A stretch of DNA of 11,340 bases from Candidatus Peregrinibacteria bacterium (GTDB lineage: Bacteria; Patescibacteriota; Gracilibacteria; UM-FILTER-43-11). A program made the translations under genes and the position numbers. Every line of letters begins with the position of its first letter. Positions within the stretch are counted from its first letter, which is position 1. The stretch covers positions 1-11,340 of the forward strand of contig JAFGNE010000070.1 of NCBI GenBank assembly GCA_016927155.1. Direction: 5' to 3'. Below are positions 1 to 8,090 of this stretch, piece by piece. A model generated the notes under the pieces. That model was not told where the DNA came from. It did no database searches and was given only the letters and a program-made list of their open reading frames with translations.

Positions 1-1
1 G

Positions 2-157
2 GGCGGCGCGCAGGAATACGCGGCTTCCATCGCCCGTATCCGTTCGCTCAAAGAAATCATTTCTTCGCTTTTTTCCGCCACTTTCGATTTTGTCAAACAC
101 TTTTACCTCAAATATTTCACGCCTGATGGCAAGAGAAGGCCTGCGGAAGAAATTTAA
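2..157 (+). CDS. C-terminal end of an unrecognised protein (5' end outside window)
   Basis: An open frame runs from the left edge without a stop and ends in TAA at 155-157, giving 51 residues with no start inside the window. The peptide is rich in aromatic and basic residues near its end (FDFVKHFYLKYF, then a charged tail ending RRPAEEI). Codon choice resembles the neighbouring genes, with many C/G third positions. It points towards the minus-strand giant gene, leaving 3 bases between the two stop codons, which is typical of two real convergent genes packed tightly. I do not recognise the family. A chance open frame of this length cannot be excluded. Confidence 0.45.
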   Translation, partial: GGAQEYAASIARIRSLKEIISSLFSATFDFVKHFYLKYFTPDGKRRPAEEI

Positions 158-160
158 ATT

Positions 161-3100
161 TTAAGCCGCTTCGGCAACCGCTTCAGGCTCCGGCATTTTT
201 TCGGCCACGGCGGGCGCGGGCGGCGCGATCGGTTTTTGGCGCTGTTTTTTCCGGGGCCTGTATTCTTTCAGCCCTTGCTCGAGGATGTCCGCCATTCGTA
301 AAACTTGCCCCTTAAAGATATCGCTCATGCTGTAAGTGATGGCTTCCTGGCGGTGCTCCAGGATGTTGTCAGGCTGTTCACGGAGCTTTTGAATGATTTT
401 TTCAACGGCCGCGCGGTCCAGGCGGGGGCCGATTTCATCGGCGAATTCCCATCCGGCTTCGTTAAGGGCCCAGGCTTTTCCATCCCAATACACGCCAAAA
501 ACGGATTTATGCGTGCTGTTGAGAAAGCGCTTCAGATCTTCTTCATTTTGCCGGCCGGCATAGCCGAAGAAGGAGGCCAGGCGGTGCAGGGCGAAACAGG
601 CGTCCGTATCCGTGATTTGTTTGGCGAGGTTTTCGGGAAGCGCGCCTTCCCCGTTTTCAAAATTTTCGATACTGGCGGATAAAAAGGTTTTGTCGCCTGA
701 TTTCACGATTTCCGCTATCGCTTCACGGCGGGCTTTGGCCAGTGATTCCGGATTTTCGGGCAATGCCTTCTGTTTCGCCAGTATCATCCGGTCCGCTTCG
801 CGTAGGTATTTTTCCTGGAGGATTTTGGCTGTGTCTGTTTTTCGGGCGTAAAAAAGGTAATCCCGTAACTGGTCGCGAAAATCTTTTTCATTTTGGAGGA
901 TGGATTTTGCGTTTTCGGGATTTGCCATGTATTTATCAAGTTCCCAAAGAAAAGCCACAAGATCGCCGGTTTCCATGGCATCGAACTGGCGGCCAAGGAC
1001 AGGATGGACGCGTGCGGAAAGAGTTTCCTTGGCGTAAGACGTTACCAGGTTTTTCATGGTTGCCGCATCGATTTTTTCAGGGGAATACTTTTCTTCCACA
1101 ATATTAATGCCGCCAATATCCAGCGCGGAAACCCTTTGGGCAAGGGCCATCTGGCGATCGGCCATAATTCCCGCGAAGAGGCGCGAATCATGGAGGATGT
1201 TGCGGGCTTTTTCGTAATCAGCCGCGGTCATGAACCGGCAGGTTTTTTCGATATAAGCCAAACGGATTTTTCCCTCATTCTCAAACCGTTCCCCTTCCTG
1301 CAACAGGAGCGCCGTCACGATTTTTTTGCGCGTTTCGCGATGCTCCCGTTCCACGTCTTCCAGGGTGGTCGTGGTGAGGGTGATGCGGTAGGATTCGCCG
1401 GCGCTGAATTCTTTCCCCGTGCTGATCCAGTGGTGGATCAGCGTTTCATGGTCGTATTTGGCCAGCCATTCCTTTTCGGTGTCTTTGGCTTCCAGCGAGG
1501 ATTCGTAACCGGCTTCCAGCATGTAAAGGTAGGGCGCTGCCGCGAAGGTGTAGGCCGCGGTTGTCCCTAAGCCCGCTCCGCCCGCCAGCATGCCCAGGTC
1601 AATGGCTCCCGCCACCGTTTCGATACCGGCCTTTTCAAGATAAACGTTACGTTTGCGCTCATTTTCCGTTGTGGCGGCGTGATAATAATCGATTCCCGCC
1701 CCAAGGAAAAACGCGGCCCCCAGGGTGGCCTGTCCGGCAGGTTTGAGGTACTTGAGCACCTGGCTTGTTTTGGCCAAAGGTTCAATAAATTTGATGTAAC
1801 GGCTGCCCGAAGTTTTTGGCGCGGACCTAAGGACATACCGCACTTCATCGGCGTTTTTGCAGTTCGCGATGAGTTCATAACCCCACTGCTCCAGTTTTAC
1901 ACCGGATTTCTCAAGGAGCTTTTGCGCTTCGGCCGCATTGCCCGTTTTGGCCAGCGCTTCCAATTGGCCTTGTCCCAGCCGGACGGCACGCATGCCACGG
2001 AACGTTTCACGCGTTTTTTCAACGGTTTTTTCAAATGTTTCCTCTATTTTTTCATAAGCGCCCGCCTTGATCCGGCTGAGGCGTTGCGAGGTGCGCCCGA
2101 CAATCCCCAGTCTGCTTTCCGTTTTCAGGACCAGGTCATGGATCGCTTTTTCGTTTTTTGTGAAATCGGCGAATTTTTCCGCGAGGTTCAGGCGGTCTAA
2201 AGGTTTCATGCCGTTCAGGATTTGCCGGTCAATCGCCATGAAATAATCAAAAGCCTTGGCATCGTGGAAAAGCGAGTCCATGTGCCTCAGGTTTTCATAC
2301 GTAAATTTCGCGTGGGCCGAATTGGGCTTTAGCAACATGGCCCTTAACGCCTTAGCCCGGTTAAGGGCTTCCGCCGCGCCGGGGGTTTTTAGTTTGGCGG
2401 CTTTCTTAAGGTCGGCCAATTGGTCCGCCAGTTCCGTATAGCGGAAAACGACGGCAGGCTGGGATTCGAACAGGCGCAATTCATTTCCGCTGAATTTACC
2501 CCAGGTTTTTACCCGTTCAGCCACAAGTTTGGCAAAGCCTTCCGCGGTCACTTCCGCTTCCCCGCGCACCATCGCGATGATCCGGTGGTCTTGGGCCAGT
2601 AGGGGGTTTTTGGCGAACTTCTCCAGTAATTTTTTGTCATTGGCCAAAAATTCCACCGTATAACGGAAAGAATTTTCACCGGGTTTGCCGGCCAATGTCC
2701 TTAGGGGATGCGTTTCATTGAGCATCATGCGGGCCAGCCGCGGATTGTCTTCCAGCAAAACGGCTGTCTTGCGGTCGGGGACCGCTTTGGCGATCTTGTC
2801 CGCCCAGAATTTTTTATCGAACCGGTTGTCTATCCAGCCGTTTTGGTCGATAAACCGGTCAATTTTGCCGCTGAGCTTTTGGTAGTGGGCAATTTGTTCG
2901 GAATTTTTCAGCAGGCTTCTTTCTTTTTCAAGGAGTTGCCGGTAAATCGTAAGCCGTTTCATCAGGGATCCGGTTATTTCCATCCTGCCTTCTGTGGCGC
3001 GCTTGATTAGGCTTTCCAGCCCCAGCCGTTGCCCTATTCCCGTTTCCGCGATCCGGCGCACTCCGGAAATATTGCGGAATTCTTCGACGGCGAACACTTT

Positions 3101-4975
3101 ACGGTAATACGCTTCACGCGCCAGGTCTAAAGGCGTGATGTGGCTGGACCAGTATTTGCCGACCATTTCCATGACGTGATAAGGGTAAGCCATGCTTTTC
3201 CCAAGCCCCTTGATACCGCCTTTAAGGCCGTGGTAACCCCACGATAAAGGCGAATAAGGTCTTTTGAGGAAGCCTTCTATAATCCCTAATGTCATGCCCC
3301 CGGGTACGCCGATCCATGCCACGTAACCCGCGCCTTTCAGGTAAGCTCCGATGGCTGTTCCGGCCACACCGCCTTCCCGGATAAGGACATCGCCCATGTA
3401 TTGCAAAGCGCCATTCACTTCGTCACCGACGAAAGTGGCGATGGGCACCCAGTTTTTTGCGGTAACGATGGTGGCCGTTCCCACTTCATTCACTAAAAGC
3501 ACCAGCCCGGCCTTGGCAAGCGCCATTTCAAATTCATGGCGGAAATTCTTGTCCGTCACGATTTTCGGGTCCTCCGCGATCTTGTCGATGAGCCTGCCCA
3601 CCGCCTGGACGGATTCGGGGCTGGCCGCCGCCTCTTTGGCCGCTTTGGTTTTTTCCGGGTCGATGTATTTGTCCTTACCCGCGCAAATCAGCGCCATCAC
3701 TTCATTGATCGTTTTATTTTTAAAATCAGGATGGTCGGGTTTCTTGAGCATATCGCTGAAAAATTCATGCAGGTCGGCCACCCCGTATTCCGTGACCAGC
3801 CCCAATATGTCCCGAAGGTCTTCCTCTCCCATTTCGGTTATGGATTTTTTTTGTTTCCCCCCCAGTTTCATGTAAAGGTCATACAGGATTTTTTTCCGGT
3901 CCTTTTCGCTGGCCTGCATGAACATTTCATAAGATTCATTCCCGATTCGGCTGAAAAGGAGGGCCCGTACGGTAAGTGTAGGGTTTTGTTCGGTGATGAA
4001 TTTACTGAAGGCCGCGTGCTCCTTATAAACGTCTTTCGCCTCTTTTGCTTGTTCTTTGATTTCTTCGCCTTTGGCTTTTGCGGCGACTTTCGCCGCTTCC
4101 ACCTGTTTGCCGGCATCAATGATGGGCTGGGGCATTTTTCCTTCCTTGAGTTCCCGCGCCATGTCTTTTATCGTTTTTTTGCCGAATCGGAAACCAAAAG
4201 TCTCGTAAAGCCAGTTTTCAATTTTGTTTCGCCCAAAATAAGCGCCCAGCGAAACCACGCCAAGCACGCCCAGGATATTCCTAAATGAAAAAGCGGAATC
4301 CCATTTATCGCTTATTTTTTTCTTGGTATTTTCCCAGCCTTTACTGAAAAGCCATTTGAGCATGTGGTATCCCACATAAACGCCCGCGGCCCCCGCCACA
4401 GTCAGGGCGATGGTTTCCGCGGGTTTTTCTTTCAATCGTTTCAGATATTTCGTTCCAAACCCTTCCCTGTTTTCTTCGGCCCGGGTAATCATATAAGGCC
4501 AATCCCTGGCCACTTGCAGGGCCGCGGGGGAAGCGGGAGACATTAAAATTTCCTGGAGTTTGGTCAGGGCGAGCGATTCGGAACGCTCCAAAAGAAGTTT
4601 TTGTTTCCCCTGTTGCATGGAAAGCCTTTGCGCGGCGGGCGCCAGGTTTTCGGGTGTCAGCGTTTTCAGGTCCAAATCGGGATTCTGGTTGGCGATTTTA
4701 GTGAGGAGCGCCAAAATCTGCGCATACAAAAAAGTCATGGCTTCCGGATCCTTTTCCGGAGAGATTTCAGGCTTCATTTCCATCATGCCGGCGGCATAAG
4801 GGATGTCGGGGTTTTTGCCGATTTCTATCGCCGCGTCGCGCATTTCCCGTATTCCCTGTTCGTGTTCCGGCTGTTCAATCTGCCGCTGCAGTTCAGCCAG
4901 TTCGTTTTCAGGTTCCGGAATCATTTGCCTTTCACGCTTTTCCTTGCCTGTGATGGGTTTATTGTCATCCGCCAT
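161..4975 (-). CDS. Giant 1604-residue membrane-associated protein of unknown function
   Basis: This is an uninterrupted 1604-codon frame ending in TAA. No known enzyme or binding motif is recognisable. There is no N-terminal signal peptide; the first 50 residues are highly charged. Hydrophobic segments that could span the membrane lie at about 188-210, 233-248, 490-505 (weak), 545-568, 1083-1098 and 1120-1155. Several are rich in Gly and Ala. A Lys/Glu/Ala-rich stretch at 285-320 and another at 973-992 look like coiled coil or extended helix. The tail from about 1572 is basic, then Pro/Ala-rich (IAPPAPAVAEKMPEPEAVAE). The rest reads as mostly alpha-helical and charged. The start codon overlaps the stop of the upstream small gene (TAATG), so the pair is probably one operon with translational coupling. 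The function may be structural, surface-related or membrane remodelling, but none of these is shown by the sequence. Confidence 0.85.
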   Translation of the reverse strand: MADDNKPITGKEKRERQMIPEPENELAELQRQIEQPEHEQGIREMRDAAIEIGKNPDIPYAAGMMEMKPEISPEKDPEAMTFLYAQILALLTKIANQNPDLDLKTLTPENLAPAAQRLSMQQGKQKLLLERSESLALTKLQEILMSPASPAALQVARDWPYMITRAEENREGFGTKYLKRLKEKPAETIALTVAGAAGVYVGYHMLKWLFSKGWENTKKKISDKWDSAFSFRNILGVLGVVSLGAYFGRNKIENWLYETFGFRFGKKTIKDMARELKEGKMPQPIIDAGKQVEAAKVAAKAKGEEIKEQAKEAKDVYKEHAAFSKFITEQNPTLTVRALLFSRIGNESYEMFMQASEKDRKKILYDLYMKLGGKQKKSITEMGEEDLRDILGLVTEYGVADLHEFFSDMLKKPDHPDFKNKTINEVMALICAGKDKYIDPEKTKAAKEAAASPESVQAVGRLIDKIAEDPKIVTDKNFRHEFEMALAKAGLVLLVNEVGTATIVTAKNWVPIATFVGDEVNGALQYMGDVLIREGGVAGTAIGAYLKGAGYVAWIGVPGGMTLGIIEGFLKRPYSPLSWGYHGLKGGIKGLGKSMAYPYHVMEMVGKYWSSHITPLDLAREAYYRKVFAVEEFRNISGVRRIAETGIGQRLGLESLIKRATEGRMEITGSLMKRLTIYRQLLEKERSLLKNSEQIAHYQKLSGKIDRFIDQNGWIDNRFDKKFWADKIAKAVPDRKTAVLLEDNPRLARMMLNETHPLRTLAGKPGENSFRYTVEFLANDKKLLEKFAKNPLLAQDHRIIAMVRGEAEVTAEGFAKLVAERVKTWGKFSGNELRLFESQPAVVFRYTELADQLADLKKAAKLKTPGAAEALNRAKALRAMLLKPNSAHAKFTYENLRHMDSLFHDAKAFDYFMAIDRQILNGMKPLDRLNLAEKFADFTKNEKAIHDLVLKTESRLGIVGRTSQRLSRIKAGAYEKIEETFEKTVEKTRETFRGMRAVRLGQGQLEALAKTGNAAEAQKLLEKSGVKLEQWGYELIANCKNADEVRYVLRSAPKTSGSRYIKFIEPLAKTSQVLKYLKPAGQATLGAAFFLGAGIDYYHAATTENERKRNVYLEKAGIETVAGAIDLGMLAGGAGLGTTAAYTFAAAPYLYMLEAGYESSLEAKDTEKEWLAKYDHETLIHHWISTGKEFSAGESYRITLTTTTLEDVEREHRETRKKIVTALLLQEGERFENEGKIRLAYIEKTCRFMTAADYEKARNILHDSRLFAGIMADRQMALAQRVSALDIGGINIVEEKYSPEKIDAATMKNLVTSYAKETLSARVHPVLGRQFDAMETGDLVAFLWELDKYMANPENAKSILQNEKDFRDQLRDYLFYARKTDTAKILQEKYLREADRMILAKQKALPENPESLAKARREAIAEIVKSGDKTFLSASIENFENGEGALPENLAKQITDTDACFALHRLASFFGYAGRQNEEDLKRFLNSTHKSVFGVYWDGKAWALNEAGWEFADEIGPRLDRAAVEKIIQKLREQPDNILEHRQEAITYSMSDIFKGQVLRMADILEQGLKEYRPRKKQRQKPIAPPAPAVAEKMPEPEAVAEAA

Positions 4976-5226
4976 TATTTTTCTTTAGGTAAAACCACTT
5001 CAATATTTTTCATGTATTTCAGGTCCTGCCCGATGATGAGTTTTTGGGCTTCCATCAGCTGTTCGCCGGTAAGCAAATAGCCCAATACCGTCCAGTTCCG
5101 TTTTTCATCGCTGTTCAGGAATTTCGCGCGCGCTACAGCTTCCTTGAACCGCGTCACCGCTTCACGCCTTTTCTCGTCCAGCTTCAGCACGCCGGGGTTG
5201 ATGAGTTGCCTTGGGGTGATTTCCAT
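4975..5226 (-). CDS. Small 83-residue protein, first gene of the giant-protein operon
   Basis: The 83-codon frame has its ATG at 5226-5224 and its TAA at 4977-4975, sharing one base with the ATG of the giant gene. It has no signal peptide or membrane segment. The central part (about residues 27-70) is predicted helical, with W45, T53, E55 and Q56 in the pattern E-K/R-x-x-W followed eight residues later by T-x-E-Q-L/I. The same pattern occurs in the 124-residue protein at 8760-9134, so I infer a shared small domain. A strong promoter candidate lies just upstream (5246-5274), with an implied leader of about 13 bases and no Shine-Dalgarno sequence. The function is unknown. Its position suggests it works with, or controls expression of, the giant protein. 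Confidence 0.75.
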   Translation of the reverse strand: MEITPRQLINPGVLKLDEKRREAVTRFKEAVARAKFLNSDEKRNWTVLGYLLTGEQLMEAQKLIIGQDLKYMKNIEVVLPKEK

Positions 5227-5245
5227 AGTTAAAATTAATCTTTAT

Positions 5246-5274
5246 ATTATACCAAAAAATCACCTGAAAAACAA
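5246..5274 (-). promoter_or_regulatory. Extended -10 promoter for the small gene / giant-protein operon
   Basis: On the minus strand, TTGTTT (5274-5269) is followed by a 17-base spacer and a perfect TATAAT (5251-5246). The TGG just before it makes an extended -10 (TGNTATAAT). Transcription would start near 5239, about 13 bases before the ATG. The spacer ends in a T6 run before GG, exactly as in the promoter at 9158-9186. Confidence 0.7.
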
Positions 5275-5309
5275 GGGGACGCTCGCTTCGCTTGGCAGGA
5301 TTCGCCCCT

Positions 5310-5405
5310 AAAAAAGCGAGTCTGGTTTTCTGATTTTCGCACGCGGAGATGTCTGAGGAGCCCGAAGGGCGACGAGTTTCGACGCAAGAAAATCAGGAAC
5401 CAGAC
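5310..5405 (-). terminator. Candidate terminator for valS formed by repeat A
   Basis: Read on the minus strand, the valS stop lies inside the first arm of a long inverted repeat (5405-5388 pairing with 5338-5320: 8 bp plus 9 bp, separated by a small internal loop). Four bases after the second arm comes a T6 run (5315-5310). This resembles an intrinsic terminator, but the loop is about 49 bases and carries its own GCCC-GAA-GGGC hairpin, so it is not a classic short one. It is inferred from structure only. Confidence 0.4.
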
Positions 5406-5410
5406 GAGCT
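5314..5410 (+). repeat. Structured repeat, copy A (at valS 3' end)
   Basis: The outer arms GTCTGGTT..CTGATTTTC (5320-5338) and GAAAATCAGGAACCAGAC (5388-5405) are inverted repeats. Between them come GAGATGTCTGAGG (5346-5358), a small hairpin GCCC-GAA-GGGC (5360-5370) and GAGTTTCGA (5374-5382). The same order of arms and motifs recurs in copies B and C. The last 37 bases (5374-5410) match copy B read in reverse (9237-9201) at 35 positions. The left edge has AAGCGAG (5314-5320), which can also pair with CTCGCTT at 5282-5288. The right edge falls within the valS coding sequence. Confidence 0.85.
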
Positions 5411-8032
5411 TTTGAATTTCTTCAGTTTTTCCTCCGCCTCGGCCAGTCGCGCCTGCTCCTGGGCCACGATGTTTTGGGGTGCGTTGGCGACGAATTGTTT
5501 GTTATCCAGTTTTCGCTTCAGCCCGCCGATATACCGCTCCAGATTCGCGATTTCCTTCTGCAGGCGTTCACGTTCCTTATCCAAATCAACCAAGCCCGAA
5601 AGGGGAATGAAGATCTCGATTCCATTAACCACATCCGTGGCCGCGTTGGCCACCTTGGCGCCTTTTTCCATAAGCGTCAGTCCGCTCATGCGGGCCAGGC
5701 GTTCGATATCCGCCTTGTTTCGCGCCAGATCGTCCGTCGCTTTATGGCCGTAAACGGTGATGGGGATTTTTTTGGCAGGGTCGATTTTATTCTCGGCGCG
5801 CAGGTGGCGGATCTTGCCCACCACGTCAATCAGCCCCTGGATGGATTCCGCGCCGTATTTTTTGCCGTCGGTTTTTGGGTAGGCGTGCCCGATGAGCATG
5901 CTTTTTTGCCCCGGCAGATTGGCCCAGATTCCCTCCGTTACATACGGCATGAAAGGATGGAGGAGGAGCAGGATGGCCTTAAGCACATGGTAGAGCACCG
6001 CGGGATTCTGTTTTTCGCCCTTGCTTAGCTCCAGATACCAGTCGCAGAAATCGTTCCACAAAAAGTCGTAAAGCGCCTGCCCCACTTCGCTTATGCGGAA
6101 TTCGGTAAGGCCTTCGTCCGACAACTTGATAACCGTGTTCAGTTTGCCCAAAATCCATTCGTCCGCGTCGGAGAGTTTTCCGATTTTCGGTTCCTCCTGC
6201 ACGCCTTTTTCCTCTAAAATCCCCAGCACAAAGCGGCTGGCGTTCCACAGCTTGTTGGTGAAGTTGCGGTAGCCCTGGATTTTTTCCTCGTAAAGCCTCA
6301 TGTCGTTGCCGGGTGTGTTGCCGATGACCATGCTCATGCGAAGGGAGTCCGCTCCGTATTTTTCGATCATGTCGAGCGGGTCGATGCAGGTGCTCGGATC
6401 CGACTTGCTCATCTTCTTCCCCTCGCGCGTGCGGATAAGCCCATGCAGATAAACCGTCTTGAAAGGAATGTCATTCAGGCCGTAAGTGGTCATCAGAATC
6501 ATGCGCGCGATCCAGAAAAACAGGATGTCATAACCCGTTTCCATCACGCTCGTGGGGTGGAAAAATTTGAGGTCTTCGGTTTCCTTCGGCCAGCCCAGGG
6601 TGGAAAAAGTCCACAGTGCCGAGGAAAACCAGGTATCGAGCGTGTCTTCATCCTGCCTCAGGTTTTTCGAACCGCATTTGGTGCATTTGGCAGGCGCCTC
6701 GCGTGCCACAATAATTTCATCGCAATCCTTGCAGTACCACACGGGGATCCGGTGCCCCCACCAGATTTGCCGGCTGATGCACCAGTCGCGCAGGTTTTCC
6801 ATCCAGTGGAAATAGGTTTTGTTGAACTGGTCCGGGATGATCTGGATGTTCCCGTTTTTCACCGCGTGGATGGAAAGTTCTTTCAGGGTGGCTTCTTTCT
6901 TTTTCCAGCCCAGGTTTTTGGGGTTTTTGACGATGAATTTTTTGTTCACATCAATGAACCACTGGTCCGAAGTGAGCGGTTCCACCATCGTCGAGCAGCG
7001 GTAACAATGCCCCACGTTGTGAAAAAGCGCTTCCGTTTTTTGGAGCAAGCCGAGACCTGCCAGGTCTTCCAGAACTTTTTTGCGCGCCGTAAAGCGGTCT
7101 AAGCCTTTGTACGGCCCGCCCTGTTCATTGATCACTGCCTCCTCGTCCATCACACGGATGGTTTCAAGCTTGTGCTTTTGGCCGATGGCAAAATCATTGG
7201 GGTCATGCGCCGGCGTCACCTTAAGCGCGCCCGTGCCGGTATCAATGTCCACGTACTCGTCGCCGATCACCGGGATTTCACGGTTTAAAAGCGGCAACAT
7301 AATGGTTTTTCCGATGAATTTTTTGTAGCGTTTGTCTTTTGGGTTTACCGCAACGGCTGTGTCGCCCAGCATGGTTTCCGGGCGGGTGGTGGCCACGATC
7401 AGGCCGCCTTCCTCGTCCTTGAACGGGTACAAAATATAATAAAAATTGCCCTGCACTTCCTCATGTTCTACCTCATCGTCCGCCAGCGTGGATTTGCAAC
7501 GGGGACACCAGTTCACGATGCGGTAGCCGCGGTAAATAAGACCGTCTTCGTGCATCCGGTTGAACATCTCGGTGACGGCGAGCGACAGGTCGTCGTCCAG
7601 CGTGTACCTTTCGCGGGTCCAGTCGCAGCTGGCGCCCATGCGCCTGATCTGGTTGCGGATGGTATCCTGCGAATCCGCCACAAATTCCCGCACGCGGTTC
7701 AAAAATGCCTCACGCCCCAGTTTTTCGCGCGTGGCCCCCTCTTTCGCCAGTTCCTTTTCCACCCGGTTTTGCGTGGCGATGGCCGCGTGGTCGGTACCCG
7801 GCAGCCACAGCGCCTCATACCCCTTCATCCGGCGGTGCCGCGTCAGGATATCCTGCAGCGCCAGCATCACGGCATGGCCCAAATGCAAAACGCCCGTGGC
7901 GTTGGGCGGCGGCATGGAAATGGAAAAAGCGGGTTTCCCGGATTTCGGATCAGCTTTAAAAGCCCCGGAAGATTCCCATTTTTTATAGATGCCGTCTTCG
8001 TATTTTTTAGCCTCGTAGGTGGGAGGGAGCAT
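5393..8032 (-). CDS. valS: Valyl-tRNA synthetase (class I)
   Basis: This enzyme charges tRNA-Val with valine in the cytoplasm and edits mischarged threonine. At 879 residues it is full length. The class I signatures are clear: PPPNATGVLHLGH at 41-53 (HIGH motif HLGH, 50-53) and KMSKS at 540-544. The editing (CP1) domain shows TTRPETMLGDTAV (215-227) and GTGALKVTPAHDPNDF (266-281). Cysteine pairs at 176/179, 343/346, 434/437 and 450/453 look like zinc knuckles. RDWCISRQIWWGHRIP (415-430) is typical of ValRS. Residues 815-873 form the C-terminal coiled-coil arm that contacts tRNA. The start fits the family's usual MxxPxxYxxxxxE opening. The final residues SSSGS and the TGA stop are encoded inside repeat A, so the original C-terminus may have been altered. 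The gene has its own promoter, divergent from the HAD gene. There is no room for a T-box leader. Confidence 0.97.
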   Translation of the reverse strand: MLPPTYEAKKYEDGIYKKWESSGAFKADPKSGKPAFSISMPPPNATGVLHLGHAVMLALQDILTRHRRMKGYEALWLPGTDHAAIATQNRVEKELAKEGATREKLGREAFLNRVREFVADSQDTIRNQIRRMGASCDWTRERYTLDDDLSLAVTEMFNRMHEDGLIYRGYRIVNWCPRCKSTLADDEVEHEEVQGNFYYILYPFKDEEGGLIVATTRPETMLGDTAVAVNPKDKRYKKFIGKTIMLPLLNREIPVIGDEYVDIDTGTGALKVTPAHDPNDFAIGQKHKLETIRVMDEEAVINEQGGPYKGLDRFTARKKVLEDLAGLGLLQKTEALFHNVGHCYRCSTMVEPLTSDQWFIDVNKKFIVKNPKNLGWKKKEATLKELSIHAVKNGNIQIIPDQFNKTYFHWMENLRDWCISRQIWWGHRIPVWYCKDCDEIIVAREAPAKCTKCGSKNLRQDEDTLDTWFSSALWTFSTLGWPKETEDLKFFHPTSVMETGYDILFFWIARMILMTTYGLNDIPFKTVYLHGLIRTREGKKMSKSDPSTCIDPLDMIEKYGADSLRMSMVIGNTPGNDMRLYEEKIQGYRNFTNKLWNASRFVLGILEEKGVQEEPKIGKLSDADEWILGKLNTVIKLSDEGLTEFRISEVGQALYDFLWNDFCDWYLELSKGEKQNPAVLYHVLKAILLLLHPFMPYVTEGIWANLPGQKSMLIGHAYPKTDGKKYGAESIQGLIDVVGKIRHLRAENKIDPAKKIPITVYGHKATDDLARNKADIERLARMSGLTLMEKGAKVANAATDVVNGIEIFIPLSGLVDLDKERERLQKEIANLERYIGGLKRKLDNKQFVANAPQNIVAQEQARLAEAEEKLKKFKSSSGS

Positions 8033-8042
8033 GTTAAATGGT

Positions 8043-8071
8043 TTTACTGGGAAATCTTAACACAGTACAAT
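8043..8071 (+). promoter_or_regulatory. Candidate promoter of the HAD hydrolase gene
   Basis: TTTACT (8043-8048), a 17-base spacer and TACAAT (8066-8071, five of six to TATAAT) form a plausible sigma-70 promoter. The -10 covers the first in-frame ATG (8070), and transcription would start near 8078. The ATG at 8091 is therefore the likely start of translation. Confidence 0.5.
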
Positions 8072-8083
8072 GGTTCTTGTAAA
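8054..8083 (-). promoter_or_regulatory. Candidate valS promoter (extended -10)
   Basis: On the minus strand, TTTACA (8083-8078, five of six to TTGACA) is followed by an 18-base spacer and TAAGAT (8059-8054), preceded by TGT, which makes an extended -10. The start site would be near 8047, giving a leader of about 15 bases without a Shine-Dalgarno sequence. It overlaps the opposing HAD promoter. Confidence 0.45.
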
Positions 8084-8090
8084 AAACCGC

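Noticed and set aside
3351..4288. Long plus-strand open frames opposite the giant gene (174 and 250 codons)
   Set aside because: Both are antisense to the uninterrupted 1604-codon frame, overlap each other, and have composition typical of shadow frames (rich in Phe, Ser and Arg).
5393..5395. Reading the valS TGA as glycine (alternative code 25)
   Set aside because: The ValRS coiled coil is already complete, the frame beyond runs only into the repeat, and all genes use GGN for glycine with no in-frame TGA in conserved regions.
5314..5410. Classic REP/BIME element with an adjacent RAYT transposase
   Set aside because: Elements are longer than typical REP units, and no TnpA/RAYT-like protein occurs in the window; a distant RAYT elsewhere cannot be excluded.
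8033..8069. T-box or other riboswitch upstream of valS
   Set aside because: Only about 37 bases separate valS from the opposing gene's first ATG, far too little for a T-box leader.
8070..8072. ATG at 8070 as the start of the HAD gene
   Set aside because: It overlaps the TACAAT -10 candidate; the ATG at 8091 gives a leader length like the other genes and a normal distance to the DLDGV motif.
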